Shown here piece by piece: positions 14,756 through 25,983 of a DNA stretch of 64,000 bases; position 1 is the first letter of the stretch; each line of letters opens with the position of its first letter. The position numbers were made by a program, and so were the translations under genes. Under the pieces are notes generated by a model. The model made no database searches. It saw only the letters and a program-made list of their open reading frames with translations, and was not told where the DNA came from. This DNA comes from Ancylomarina salipaludis (GTDB taxonomy: Bacteria > Bacteroidota > Bacteroidia > Bacteroidales > Marinifilaceae): positions 1-64,000 of the forward strand of contig NZ_SAXA01000016.1 of assembly GCF_004122035.1 (NCBI RefSeq), written 5' to 3'.

Positions 14756-16225
14756 TTAGCGTTTGATCAGTTTCATTGCAAACTGATTAAGATCTTTCGA
14801 AATACGGAAACCTAATGATAATGCGATATAAATAAAGCTAACTATAGCTCCTCGAACAATGATATCGATGATAAAAGAATCTTGCTTGGGGAGTAAATAG
14901 GCTGTATAGTAGGACAGAACTGCACAAACAACGACCAATAAATAACGGTAGTTGAAGGGTTGGAATTGATATCGTTTTAGTAGGAAAAGATATTTCATCA
15001 GATTAAAACACACGCTAGCTGCAAATGATGCTGCTGCTGCTCCGATAATACCCCAAATTGGAATCATGATGGCATTGCTCACAACAATAAGTCCTGCATA
15101 TATTATTAGGAATAGAGACTGTTTGCGATATGCAGGTGAATTTTGAATGACCACGCCACTAATTCCCGATAGCATTAATACCACATTGGATAGTCCGATA
15201 AAGAAAACCACATACTTTCCTTCAATATATTCGGGTGTGACGATCTGAAGGACATTATCAATATTTACCCACAAACCGACAAAAAGCAGACAGGCCACCA
15301 TGAACTGGTGTAAGCCACTTTGTGCGTAAGTTTTTGAAATGGTTTTAAGATCTTTCTTTTTCCAGGCTTCGGCAATTATTGTACTTGAGATTTTATTCAA
15401 AGTTCGGGATGGCATAGACACCAGAACACCGAAATATGACATCACAGTAAATATTCCGTTAGCTCCCAAACTGAGCATCCCCACAATCATGATTTTATCA
15501 ATTTGAGCTGCAATTTTATCCCCAAAGTTGTTTAATAAGCCGAACAAAGAGGTGTTGATCATGATTCTTTTTAAATCGGGTTTTATGAATTTCAGATTGG
15601 GTTTTAAAGAAACCTGTTTCCGTATGATCAATACTGCAAACAATAAAACTGCAGGAAGACAATAGGCTGAAATATAAATGAAGATCAATTGATTGAAATC
15701 AATTATTTCCTGTCCCAGTAGAAGTAAGCTGGCTAAAACAATCAATCTGAATACAATATCTCTAAAGAAGGTTCCCGAAATGGCATCGTACATTACTCGG
15801 TTGAAGCCATCCAACAGGTTGAAAAAGATGCTGAAGAAAATTAGGGGAATGAGATAGAAGAGGTAATCGAGATTGAGCGAAGAGTCTGTGTCAAAATAAG
15901 CGGGTGCAAATGGCGTTAATGCAAAATAGGCCACAAGTGCAAGTACAAAGCCCAAGAGTCCAACACAAAAAAGAATAAACATGAAGCCATTGTGCTGATT
16001 TTCATTATTTCGAAAGTAAGGAAACAAACGGGATATGACAGCTCCAAAGCCTAGGCTCGAAAATTGTGCAGTCATCATAGTGGCCGCAATCAACCAGGTT
16101 AGTAAACCAACCTCATCGGTACTGAGTAGTCGGGGGAAAAGAAGGGCTGTGTTGACGAGTCCTAACAGTGCTCCTGAATAGGAAAATAGCGAGCCAATAA
16201 TGGTTTGTTTGCGAATGATTCCCAA
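14756..16225 (-). CDS. Wzx-type polysaccharide flippase
   Basis: 489 residues with 12-14 predicted membrane helices over the whole length, polysaccharide-synthesis/MATE-like fold. The N-terminus reads I-I-R-K-Q-T-I-I-G-S-L-F-S-Y-x-G, typical of Bacteroidota oligosaccharide flippases. It is expected to move lipid-linked repeat units across the inner membrane. It converges on the tagD-like gene with no intergenic space. It may serve the polymer made by the adjacent locus or a general lipopolysaccharide/capsule pathway. No polymerase (Wzy) or ligase is visible in the window. Confidence 0.8.
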   Translation of the reverse strand: MGIIRKQTIIGSLFSYSGALLGLVNTALLFPRLLSTDEVGLLTWLIAATMMTAQFSSLGFGAVISRLFPYFRNNENQHNGFMFILFCVGLLGFVLALVAYFALTPFAPAYFDTDSSLNLDYLFYLIPLIFFSIFFNLLDGFNRVMYDAISGTFFRDIVFRLIVLASLLLLGQEIIDFNQLIFIYISAYCLPAVLLFAVLIIRKQVSLKPNLKFIKPDLKRIMINTSLFGLLNNFGDKIAAQIDKIMIVGMLSLGANGIFTVMSYFGVLVSMPSRTLNKISSTIIAEAWKKKDLKTISKTYAQSGLHQFMVACLLFVGLWVNIDNVLQIVTPEYIEGKYVVFFIGLSNVVLMLSGISGVVIQNSPAYRKQSLFLIIYAGLIVVSNAIMIPIWGIIGAAAASFAASVCFNLMKYLFLLKRYQFQPFNYRYLLVVVCAVLSYYTAYLLPKQDSFIIDIIVRGAIVSFIYIALSLGFRISKDLNQFAMKLIKR

Positions 16226-16472
16226 CGTGTTTTTACTTTAAGTGTGCGGATGATTAATCAAAAGTAATAAAACTAATCAGAAATTTAATGCTGAATGTGC
16301 GAGCTTATGTTGAAATGAAAATCAGCTGATTCTTATTTAAGATCTGAATCCCATCCTCAGATTATTTACGAAATTATTGTCCAAATTACTATGAACGAAG
16401 AGGGTAATTTCTGATTAAAAATTGTATTTTCGCATGTTGCCATAAATTTATATTCACAATAAACCTATTAAC

Positions 16473-17345
16473 ATGGCTCAAAGCAATAAGGCTTCGAAAC
16501 GCCGTTTACGAACTTCATATTTTAGCTCTGTAATTAGTATTTCCTTGGTTCTTTTTATGTTGGGACTAATGGGGTTGTTGGTGTTAAATGCCCAGCAATT
16601 ATCCAATTATGTGAAAGAAAATATCGGATTGTCGGTCGTGTTAAAAGATAATGTGAAGGAAGTTGAGATTCGTCGTTTACAGAAATTCCTTGATGCAAGT
16701 TCTTTTGTGAAATCAACAAAGTTTATCGATAAAGAAACGGCAGCTAAGGATTTACAAAAGGATTTGGGTGAAGATTTTGTTTCATTTTTAGGTTACAATC
16801 CTTTACTGGCAACTATCGATGTGAAATTGTATGCCGATTATGCAAATCCTGAGAGTATTGCCAAAATAGAAAAGAAGCTGGCTAAGTATGATGAAATCCA
16901 AGAGATTTATTATCAGAAATCGCTTGTGCATTTGGTTAATGAAAATGTGAAGAAGATCAGTTTAATTCTTCTTGCGTTTAGTGGTTTGCTCTTTTTGATA
17001 TCGGTAACTCTGATCAATAATACCATTCGATTATCAATTTATTCGCATCGAATGTTGATTAAAACCATGCAATTGGTTGGAGCTACCCGTGGTTTTATTC
17101 GTCGTCCTTTTATGGGGCGTAGTTTTTGGCATGGTGTTATGGGTGCGATCATTGCAAATTTACTTTTGACGGGAGTCGTTTATTTATCTCAAAGAGAATT
17201 ACGAGATGTCATCACCTTTGAAAATATTGAAATACTAGGATTATTATTTATACTGATTGTTTTAATTGGAATTGTGATCACGTGGATTTCAACCTTTTTA
17301 GCGGTCAACAAATTCTTACGAATCGATACCAGACATTTGTATTAG
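16473..17345 (+). CDS. ftsX: cell-division ABC-transporter permease FtsX
   Basis: 290 residues. One membrane helix (about 20-42) is followed by an extracytoplasmic domain (about 45-160) and three helices (about 165-190, 215-240, 255-280), the standard FtsX topology. It has F-I-D-K-E-T-A-A-K-D-L in the extracytoplasmic domain and the M-Q-L-V-G-A-T-x-x-F-I-R-R-P-F loop that contacts FtsE. FtsEX couples ATP hydrolysis to peptidoglycan hydrolase activation at the septum. FtsE is not in this window, which is usual in Bacteroidota. Upstream, TATTTTCG near 16424 is a near-match to the -7 box. Confidence 0.9.
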   Translation: MAQSNKASKRRLRTSYFSSVISISLVLFMLGLMGLLVLNAQQLSNYVKENIGLSVVLKDNVKEVEIRRLQKFLDASSFVKSTKFIDKETAAKDLQKDLGEDFVSFLGYNPLLATIDVKLYADYANPESIAKIEKKLAKYDEIQEIYYQKSLVHLVNENVKKISLILLAFSGLLFLISVTLINNTIRLSIYSHRMLIKTMQLVGATRGFIRRPFMGRSFWHGVMGAIIANLLLTGVVYLSQRELRDVITFENIEILGLLFILIVLIGIVITWISTFLAVNKFLRIDTRHLY

Positions 17346-17384
17346 GTGTAGAGATTGAATTAGAAGTTTTAATAGGATTAATAT

Positions 17385-17627
17385 ATGAATAAGAACGATA
17401 AGAAACTCGAGTTTGCTTTGGCAAAAGAAAACTATAAGTTATTACTGATTGGCTTTGCCATTATTATCATTGGGTTTATGCTGATGATGGGGGGAGGATC
17501 TGATGATCCAACTGTTTTTGATGAGGATATCTTTAGTTTTCGACGTATTACTTTAGCTCCCATGGTTGTTCTTTTCGGATTTGCATTCGAGATTTATGCT
17601 ATCATGAAACGACCTAAAGAGAAATAA
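17385..17627 (+). CDS. DUF3098 small membrane protein
   Basis: 80 residues with two membrane helices (about 20-38 and 55-73) separated by a short acidic loop (D-D-P-T-V-F-D-E-D-I-F-S-F-R-R). This matches DUF3098, a Bacteroidota-specific family almost always found between ftsX and uppP, as here. Function unknown. The conserved position suggests a role in envelope growth or division. It begins 39 bases after ftsX and is probably co-transcribed with it. Confidence 0.8.
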   Translation: MNKNDKKLEFALAKENYKLLLIGFAIIIIGFMLMMGGGSDDPTVFDEDIFSFRRITLAPMVVLFGFAFEIYAIMKRPKEK

Positions 17628-17783
17628 GAAACTCAAATAAATTTTTTAATAAACTGATTTACCGTTTCCATTCATTTGGTTGCGGTATCATTTTGTTTGT
17701 GGGTAATGAGAAGCAAGCCTTCTTTATAAAATAACAAACTAAAACTCTTTTACTAAAAGAGGGATGGGATTTAAAACAAAACA

Positions 17784-18572
17784 ATGGATTGGATAGAAGC
17801 ACTGATATTAGGATTAGTTCAAGGATTAACCGAATTTTTACCCGTTAGTTCCAGTGGGCACCTCGAGATAGGTAAGGCCCTTTTGGGTGTGAATGCCGAG
17901 GATAATTTGAGGTTTACTGTGGTGGTTCATGGTGCAACTGTACTGAGCACACTCATCGTATTTCGTAAAGATATTTTGGCACTGATTCAGGGCTTATTTG
18001 AATTCAAATGGAATGAATCGACACAATATGTTGCAAAAATTGCGTTTTCGATGATTCCAATTGCTATCGTAGGGCTGTTTTTTAAAGATCAGGTTGAAGA
18101 GCTTTTTAATACCGATAAGATTCTTCTGTTAGTCGGGTTCATGCTTTTAATAACAGCGGCGCTTTTGGCTTTTACTTACTACGCTAAACAAAAAGAAAAG
18201 GATATTAGTTTTCGCGACGCTTTAATTATTGGCGTTGCTCAAACCTGTGCTGTTCTACCTGGCGTTTCGCGATCAGGATCAACCATCGCAACGGGTCTGC
18301 TTTTGGGGAATAAAAAGGCTGAGGTTGCTAAGTTCTCTTTTCTGATGGTTTTGGTTCCTATTATTGGAGAAAACGTTTTAGACTTATTTAAGTCAGATAT
18401 TTCACAAGCTGCCAGCATGGATACATCAGTTTTGATTGTTGGTTTTATTGCCGCTTTCGTTTCAGGTCTATTGGCCTGTAGCTGGATGATTAAATTGGTG
18501 AAAAAAGGCAAGCTTATTTATTTTGCAATCTATTGTCTTATTATCGGACTTATTGCCATTTTTGCATCCTAA
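17784..18572 (+). CDS. uppP: undecaprenyl-diphosphatase UppP
   Basis: 262 residues. The two signature loops are intact: [11 protein letters not shown] (about 17-27) and [11 protein letters not shown] (about 158-168). There are seven to eight membrane helices. It dephosphorylates undecaprenyl diphosphate outside the inner membrane, recycling the lipid carrier for peptidoglycan and surface polysaccharides, so it serves the neighbouring polymer locus as well. A strong hairpin terminator follows at 18618-18649. Confidence 0.95.
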   Translation: MDWIEALILGLVQGLTEFLPVSSSGHLEIGKALLGVNAEDNLRFTVVVHGATVLSTLIVFRKDILALIQGLFEFKWNESTQYVAKIAFSMIPIAIVGLFFKDQVEELFNTDKILLLVGFMLLITAALLAFTYYAKQKEKDISFRDALIIGVAQTCAVLPGVSRSGSTIATGLLLGNKKAEVAKFSFLMVLVPIIGENVLDLFKSDISQAASMDTSVLIVGFIAAFVSGLLACSWMIKLVKKGKLIYFAIYCLIIGLIAIFAS

Positions 18573-18617
18573 TAAAAAACAGATGTAGAGATTTAATAAA
18601 ATCCATTAAAAAATATA

Positions 18618-18649
18618 AAGCTCCTGGAAAATTAAAATTCCAGGAGCTT
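18618..18649 (+). terminator. intrinsic terminator after uppP
   Basis: Perfect 12-base stem AAGCTCCTGGAA (18618-18629) with its complement at 18638-18649, an 8-base loop, then a short T-rich tail. It separates uppP from truB. Confidence 0.75.
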
Positions 18650-18717
18650 AGTTTTAGTATAAATGGGAGATATTTATTAAATTAGAAAATCACATACAAT
18701 TACATGTTATAAAGAGT

Positions 18718-19422
18718 ATGATTGAATACGAGGTAGATCAGGATTTCCAAAGCGGAGCTTTCATTCTTTTGAATAAACCTTACGAATGGACGTCTTTTGA
18801 TTTGGTGAATAAAGCCAAATTTAAGATTAAGCATAAATATAATTTAAAGAAGATTAAAGTTGGGCATGCCGGGACACTTGATCCTTTGGCAACGGGTTTG
18901 ATGATTGTTTGTACCGGAAAGTATACCAAGAGAATTGATTCTTATCAGGCACAGGTGAAAGAATATATTGCAACGCTTAAATTGGGGGCAACAACTCCTT
19001 CATTCGATCTAGAAACAGAAATTGATGCAACTTATCCAACAGAACATATCACTCAGGAACTTGTTGATAAAACTTTAAAAGGTTTTATTGGCGAGATCAG
19101 ACAGCGTCCACCCGCTTATTCTGCAATCAAAATTGATGGGAAAAGAGCTTATGAATATGCTCGAAAGGGACAAGAGGTTGAGATTAAAGAGAAGATTCTT
19201 GTTATCGATGAAATTGAAGTTTTAAGCTTTGTGGATGACGTTTTAAAAATACGAGTAGTTTGCAGTAAGGGAACCTATATTCGAGCCTTGGCTCGTGATA
19301 TTGGTCAGAGTTTGAAATCGGGAGCGCATTTGATTGCTTTAGAGCGAACTCGTATTGGTGAATATCGAAAAGATCAGGCACTTGAAATAGAAGAATTTAT
19401 AAGTTATTTAGAGAATTTATAA
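18718..19422 (+). CDS. truB: tRNA pseudouridine(55) synthase TruB
   Basis: 234 residues, on the short side for TruB. The catalytic motif G-H-A-G-T-L-D-P-L-A-T-G-L is present at about 48-60, with the nucleophilic aspartate in T-L-D-P. Other family motifs are R-Q-R-P-P-A-Y-S-A-I-K-x-D-G-x-R-A-Y and S-K-G-T-Y-I-R-x-L-A. It converts U55 of tRNA to pseudouridine. The C-terminal PUA-like domain of longer homologues is absent, as is common in Bacteroidota. Confidence 0.95.
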   Translation: MIEYEVDQDFQSGAFILLNKPYEWTSFDLVNKAKFKIKHKYNLKKIKVGHAGTLDPLATGLMIVCTGKYTKRIDSYQAQVKEYIATLKLGATTPSFDLETEIDATYPTEHITQELVDKTLKGFIGEIRQRPPAYSAIKIDGKRAYEYARKGQEVEIKEKILVIDEIEVLSFVDDVLKIRVVCSKGTYIRALARDIGQSLKSGAHLIALERTRIGEYRKDQALEIEEFISYLENL

Positions 19423-19608
19423 CTATCTTGCAGCCATTTTCATTAAGATTTCACTGTTGAGAATAAGTGCACTTGTGTTAACTCGCTGGATGTGAGTTGA
19501 GAAGCTTGTGTAATTGTTTTGTGCAATTAAATTGATTCTTATTAGTCCATATGTTTTTGGGTTCATTTGAACTCATATCTATCATCAAAAATATCTAAAG
19601 TCAGCCTT

Positions 19609-20658
19609 ATGAAGTTATCTAAGTTTAAGTTTAATTTACCTCAAGAACTTATTGCTTTACATCCTGCCTACAATCGTGATGAATCTCGATTGATGGTACT
19701 TCACAAAGATACCGGAGAGATTGAGCACCGTATTTTTAAAGATGTTATCGAATATTTCGATGATAAAGATGTGATGGTATTTAATAATACCAAGGTTTTT
19801 CCTGCCCGTTTATACGGAAATAAAGAAAAAACAGGAGCTGAAATCGAAGTATTCTTATTGCGCGAATTAAATCGCGAGCAAAGGTTATGGGATGTTTTAG
19901 TTGATCCTGCTCGTAAGATTCGTATTGGAAACAAGCTGTATTTTGGTGATGATGATTTGTTAGTTGCCGAGGTAATTGATAATACAACATCACGAGGAAG
20001 AACCCTTCGTTTCTTATTTGATGGGCCATACGATGAGTTTAAAGAAGCTCTGTACAGTTTGGGTGAAACACCGCTTCCAAAGTTTATCAACCGTGAGGTT
20101 GAAGCTGAGGATGCTGAGCGTTTTCAAACTATTTTTGCAAAGCACGAGGGAGCCGTTGCAGCTCCAACTGCAGGCATGCACTTTAGCCGTGAGTTGATGA
20201 AGCGTCTTGAAATTAAAGGAATCAATTTTGCTGAAATTACGCTTCACGTAGGTTTGGGTAATTTTAGAGATGTTGACGTTGAAGATTTAACGAAACATCG
20301 AATGGATTCAGAGCAAATCTTCATTAACGATAAGGCTGTTGAAATTGTGAACCGGGCAAAAGAAGGAAAACATAAGGTTTGTGCTGTTGGTACAACTGTT
20401 GTTCGTACGCTTGAAAGTTCAGTTTCAACAATGGGTACGCTTAAGCCATTTGAAGGATGGACGAATAAATTTTTATTCCCTCCTTATGATTTTAGTATTC
20501 CAGATGCAATGATTTCGAACTTCCACTTACCATACTCAACACTAATGATGATGGTAGCTGCTTTCGGAGGATATGATAAAGTAATGGAATGTTACAAACT
20601 TGCAATTAAAGAGAAGTACCGTTTCGGGACTTACGGTGATGCCATTTTGATTATCTGA
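19609..20658 (+). CDS. queA: tRNA preQ1(34) S-adenosylmethionine ribosyltransferase-isomerase QueA
   Basis: 349 residues from the ATG at 19609. An upstream in-frame TTG would add 14 residues that do not fit the family. The start M-K-L-S-K-F-x-F-x-L-P-x-x-L-I-A and internal [21 protein letters not shown] and L-H-V-G-L-G-T/N-F are QueA hallmarks. It transfers the ribosyl group of SAM to preQ1 in tRNA, the penultimate step of queuosine synthesis. A 186-base gap separates it from truB, so it probably has its own promoter. Its terminator overlaps the promoter of the next gene. Confidence 0.95.
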   Translation: MKLSKFKFNLPQELIALHPAYNRDESRLMVLHKDTGEIEHRIFKDVIEYFDDKDVMVFNNTKVFPARLYGNKEKTGAEIEVFLLRELNREQRLWDVLVDPARKIRIGNKLYFGDDDLLVAEVIDNTTSRGRTLRFLFDGPYDEFKEALYSLGETPLPKFINREVEAEDAERFQTIFAKHEGAVAAPTAGMHFSRELMKRLEIKGINFAEITLHVGLGNFRDVDVEDLTKHRMDSEQIFINDKAVEIVNRAKEGKHKVCAVGTTVVRTLESSVSTMGTLKPFEGWTNKFLFPPYDFSIPDAMISNFHLPYSTLMMMVAAFGGYDKVMECYKLAIKEKYRFGTYGDAILII

Positions 20659-20690
20659 TAGCTCTTATTATTTATATTAAATATAAATTT

Positions 20691-20723
20691 AAGCCATTCC
20701 ATTTTCTGGGATGGCTTTTTTTT
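20691..20723 (+). terminator. intrinsic terminator after queA
   Basis: Stem AAGCCATTCC (20691-20700) pairs with GGGATGGCTT (20708-20717) with one G-T wobble. The loop is 7 bases and the U run extends to 20723. The last T is also the first base of the -7 box of the next gene. Confidence 0.8.
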
Positions 20724-20730
20724 AGTTTTG
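20723..20730 (+). promoter_or_regulatory. Bacteroidota -7 box, possible leaderless promoter of the SusC-like gene
   Basis: TAGTTTTG is a perfect TAnnTTTG box ending only 4 bases before the ATG at 20735. Initiation at the usual distance would fall at or beside the start codon, giving a leaderless or nearly leaderless mRNA. The -33 region would lie inside the queA terminator hairpin, and no clear TTG/TTTG is seen there. Confidence 0.5.
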
Positions 20731-20734
20731 TAGT

Positions 20735-23224
20735 ATGAGCATAAGATTAATTAATTTCCTATTAGGGATTCTTATTTTCCCAAGTACCATTTTTGCATTT
20801 AACTCTGTTAAATCAGATATGGATTTTGCGAAGAGTCATGAGAAAGATTCAATTTCAAATTTTAAGGGCTCAATATTAAAAAGTGAAGCGTTTAATAAAG
20901 GGAGTTTTATTTCTTTTGAGGATCTTCTTTTTGGGAAAGTTTCTGGCTTGTTAATTACACCTGAAAATGGAAGCCCTGGCCAATTTAATCAATTGTCCAT
21001 GCGAGGTCAATCTCGTATTACTGACAATGTTAATCCCTTAATCATTATCGATGGAATTCCTCTTTATTTTTCAATGGATATTCCAGGAATAGAAAATAAT
21101 ACAATTAATAGTATCTCAAATATTATTAATGTGTCGGATATAGAAAGTATTCAAGTATTAAAAGATGTGGCTGCAGCTGCAGTCTATGGGAACGATGCGT
21201 ATAATGGAGCAATTTTGATTACTACTAAGCAAGCAGGTCTAAGTAATAAAACAAAGGTTCGATTTATCTCAAAGACCACCCTCAGTTATCGATCGAACTC
21301 AGCAGATATGATTTCTGCCAATGAATTTAGATCTTTAATAAAAGAAGATTATCCAAATGAAATAAAGTATTTGGGAAATGCTAATACCGATTGGCAAGAT
21401 GTTATTCATCAGACAGGGGTTGGAACTGATCAACATTTAAGCATTGATGGTAACATTAAAGATACTCCATATAGAGTATCTGCAGGTTATACTAAGCGAA
21501 ATGGCGTAGTTAAAACGACTGAATTCCAACGAAAATCTTTTGGAATCAGTGGTAGGAAGTTATTTCTTAATAATTATTTAAGCTTAAATTTAAAACTGAA
21601 TGCGTCTAAGTTAAAGAATACTTTTGCAGATCCTGATGCATTTTATTGCGCATTATCAGCTGATCCAACTCAAGCTTTGTATGATAATTCGGGAGATTAT
21701 AATTATGAATTATACGATTACAATCCATTAGCATATTTAAAGCAAAGGAGTGATAAAAATAAATTAGATATATTATCTGCCCAATTAGGGTTTAAGTATA
21801 GTTTACCTTTTCTACCTAAACTGAATATTACCGGACAAGTAAGTATAGATAAGGAGGATGCTGATAGAAATGGTTTTGCAAATAATCCTGAGGTAATATC
21901 CTCTTCATGGTACGAAAAGTATAGATCAGAAGTGAATTACAAACAGAATATGAGATATTATAATCTGGGTTTAGATTATTTGTTTCAAAGCCATAATAAA
22001 AAGAATCTCTTATTAGTAAATGTTTCTGGAGAAATAATAATCTTTGAAAGAGATCTTGAATCTCGATATGAGAGTAAATCCAGAAATTCATTAATGTTTG
22101 TGAACAAAGATTATAAAAGAAAGGCTTTCATATTATCTGCTGATTATAGCTATGGTGAAAGATTATCTATAAACTATATTTATAGACAAGAAAAGGAATA
22201 TAATGATGATTTTGACTTCGACTGGCAGTATACAAAATCTTTGGGATTCGTTTATTCTTTAATAAAGCAGAAGCAATTTTCCGAGTTTGATTTTGTAAAT
22301 GATATTTCTTTAAAAGGTTCTTACGGGAAGTCTGGTGACGTTGATGAAGATCTTTATTGGGCGAACATTATAAGTACAGAAACGCTTGATTTTGAACTTT
22401 ATTTCTCACTTTTTTCAAAACGCTTATTAGGAAAGATTGAATGGTATAACAGGGAAAATGAATCGATGATGAATATTTCTTCTTCTGCCCCCTCAGGATA
22501 TACTATTCATTACAACTATCCTTATACAATACGTAATAAAGGTTGGGAGTTTTCTTTATTAGCGGATCTTATCGACAAAAATAATTTTTCTTGGAACTTA
22601 GACTTTAACTTAAGTAGGAATAATGGTGAAGTTGTAAAATTTCCAGAAGGATTAAATTCCCATTATGAAGCCTACAAAGCCTATAACTTAAATCGTCCAT
22701 TAAATAGCTTCTATTTGATGAAGCAAGTTTATGATGATAATGGAAATCCTGTTCAAGATCTATATGTTGATGATTACAAGAAGTTTATCATGGGGAGTTC
22801 TATTCCAAAGCTATTTTGGGGATTGAGTTCTAATTTTGAATATAAGAGGTGGGCATTGAATTTTACAGTGAGAGCTAACTCAGGTGGTTATACTTTTTCA
22901 AGAATAGATCGAAGGTTTAGTTTTCCATCGTATCCATTCCAGAATGTAAGCAGGTCTTATTTAAATAAACGTTTTGTGTCTGATAATTATTCCGACTACT
23001 ATCTCCATAACTCATCATTTCTTCATTTGGAGAATATCAGCCTGACTTACAATGCCAATAATATTTTTCCTAAGCATATTAATGCTAAGTTTTATTTAGT
23101 AGGACAAAACTTAAAAACCTGGACCTCTTATAAGGGATTAAATCCAGATACTCAGGATGGAATTGATTACAATAATTATCCACGTCCAAGAACAATTACT
23201 TTAGGTGTAGAATTATATTTTTAA
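20735..23224 (+). CDS. SusC/RagA-like TonB-linked outer membrane protein, short and without SusD
   Basis: 829 residues, shorter than the usual 950-1,100. The signal peptide (1-22, ending T-I-F-A-F) leads within about 40 residues into the plug domain (L-F-G-K-V-S-G-L-L-I-T-P-E-N-G-S-P-G and I-I-I-D-G-I-P-L). The carboxypeptidase-like N-terminal domain and clear TonB-box spacer of ordinary SusC proteins are missing. The barrel is complete, ending in a C-terminal aromatic strand (T-L-G-V-E-L-Y-F). SusC proteins normally pair with a SusD lipoprotein to import glycans or peptides, but the next gene is a prenyl synthase. It could be a specialised receptor or a remnant of a larger locus. The reading frame shows no damage. 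Confidence 0.8.
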   Translation: MSIRLINFLLGILIFPSTIFAFNSVKSDMDFAKSHEKDSISNFKGSILKSEAFNKGSFISFEDLLFGKVSGLLITPENGSPGQFNQLSMRGQSRITDNVNPLIIIDGIPLYFSMDIPGIENNTINSISNIINVSDIESIQVLKDVAAAAVYGNDAYNGAILITTKQAGLSNKTKVRFISKTTLSYRSNSADMISANEFRSLIKEDYPNEIKYLGNANTDWQDVIHQTGVGTDQHLSIDGNIKDTPYRVSAGYTKRNGVVKTTEFQRKSFGISGRKLFLNNYLSLNLKLNASKLKNTFADPDAFYCALSADPTQALYDNSGDYNYELYDYNPLAYLKQRSDKNKLDILSAQLGFKYSLPFLPKLNITGQVSIDKEDADRNGFANNPEVISSSWYEKYRSEVNYKQNMRYYNLGLDYLFQSHNKKNLLLVNVSGEIIIFERDLESRYESKSRNSLMFVNKDYKRKAFILSADYSYGERLSINYIYRQEKEYNDDFDFDWQYTKSLGFVYSLIKQKQFSEFDFVNDISLKGSYGKSGDVDEDLYWANIISTETLDFELYFSLFSKRLLGKIEWYNRENESMMNISSSAPSGYTIHYNYPYTIRNKGWEFSLLADLIDKNNFSWNLDFNLSRNNGEVVKFPEGLNSHYEAYKAYNLNRPLNSFYLMKQVYDDNGNPVQDLYVDDYKKFIMGSSIPKLFWGLSSNFEYKRWALNFTVRANSGGYTFSRIDRRFSFPSYPFQNVSRSYLNKRFVSDNYSDYYLHNSSFLHLENISLTYNANNIFPKHINAKFYLVGQNLKTWTSYKGLNPDTQDGIDYNNYPRPRTITLGVELYF

Positions 23225-23349
23225 TGTGTATGAAGAAGTTGGTTTATTGATTGCATTTTTGTTCGCTACGATTTTGAAAAGGAGGTGAAGAGCGTCTTTT
23301 TTTTTTATATTTTAGTGCATTCTAAAAATTGAATCATAACTCAACTCAC

Positions 23350-24324
23350 ATGTACACTTTCAACGAACTTCAAACTCAAATTCAGGACAGAATTGATACT
23401 TTGGAGTTTACTACTCCTCCCGAAGGCCTATTTGAGCCAATGAAATATATCCTTTCTATCGGGGGTAAACGATTACGCCCTATTCTGGTTTTAATGGCAG
23501 CCAATCTTTACAAGAATGACCTTGAAAAGATCTATTTGCCGGCAATTGGAATTGAGGTTTTCCATAATTTTACGCTGCTACACGATGATGTAATGGACAA
23601 TGCGCCAATCAGAAGAAATATGTCCACCGTTCACGAAAAGTGGAACTCCAATGTGGCTATTCTTTCGGGGGATGCTATGTCCATTAAAGCCTATCAATTT
23701 ATAGTGAGTTGTGAAAATCAGCATCTAAGTTCTGTACTTGAAGTTTTCAATCAAACAGCACTTGAGGTTTGTGAGGGACAGCAATTCGATATGGAGTTCG
23801 AGGATAGAACAGACGTGCGTGTTGAAGAGTATTTAAATATGATCCGTCTTAAGACAGCCGTTCTTTTGGGAGGAAGTCTTAAAATGGGTGCTATTATGGG
23901 GAATGCTGATGCCGATGATGCTGAGGCTTTGTATCAGTTTGGTTTAAATTTAGGAATGGCATTCCAACTTCAGGATGACATGCTCGATACCTTTGGTGAT
24001 GAAGCGGTTTTTGGAAAGAAAATCGGAGGTGATATTCTTTGCAATAAGAAAACGTTTTTGTTGATTAAAGCTCAGGAATTGGCTAATGCCAGCACCAAAG
24101 CTGAGTTGTTACAGTGGATGAGCCTGGAAGATTACAATCCGGAAGAGAAAATTGCAGCAGTTAAAAAGATTTATGAAGATCTAAATGTACGTGATTTGGC
24201 ACAAATTGAAATTGATAAATATTTTGAGTTATGCTTAGATTACCTGACTTCGGTTAAGGTTGAAGAAGAGAAAAAGGAGAACCTGACTTTACTGGTAAAG
24301 CGCCTGATAAATCGTTCCGTTTAA
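23350..24324 (+). CDS. polyprenyl diphosphate synthase (IspB-type)
   Basis: 324 residues from the ATG at 23350. A TTG 21 bases upstream is less likely. Both aspartate-rich motifs are present: D-D-V-M-D with the following R-R, and Q-D-D-M-L-D in the second half. G-G-K-R-L-R-P near the N-terminus binds the isopentenyl diphosphate pyrophosphate. It extends an allylic diphosphate to a long prenyl chain, probably for the menaquinone side chain. Chain length cannot be fixed by eye. TATTTTAG near 23309 is a plausible -7 box. Confidence 0.9.
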   Translation: MYTFNELQTQIQDRIDTLEFTTPPEGLFEPMKYILSIGGKRLRPILVLMAANLYKNDLEKIYLPAIGIEVFHNFTLLHDDVMDNAPIRRNMSTVHEKWNSNVAILSGDAMSIKAYQFIVSCENQHLSSVLEVFNQTALEVCEGQQFDMEFEDRTDVRVEEYLNMIRLKTAVLLGGSLKMGAIMGNADADDAEALYQFGLNLGMAFQLQDDMLDTFGDEAVFGKKIGGDILCNKKTFLLIKAQELANASTKAELLQWMSLEDYNPEEKIAAVKKIYEDLNVRDLAQIEIDKYFELCLDYLTSVKVEEEKKENLTLLVKRLINRSV

Positions 24325-24361
24325 GTTTATTAAAAATATAAGATAAGTTCATCCTTTTTGA

Positions 24362-25924
<1,563 letters not shown>

Positions 25925-25983
25925 ATACAGAAGTGTTTTAAGTACTTTCAAGTTTAGGTACTTGTAACTTTAAATTGATAAAA

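Noticed and set aside
16381-16430. A third copy of the FecI-type element before ftsX (AGGGTAATTT...TGTATTTTC)
   Set aside because: The first box is incomplete, the spacer is 16 rather than 14 bases, and the second box does not match. A -7-like TATTTTCG explains this region better.
19701-20090. 129-codon open frame antisense to queA
   Set aside because: Shadow frame within a conserved housekeeping gene.
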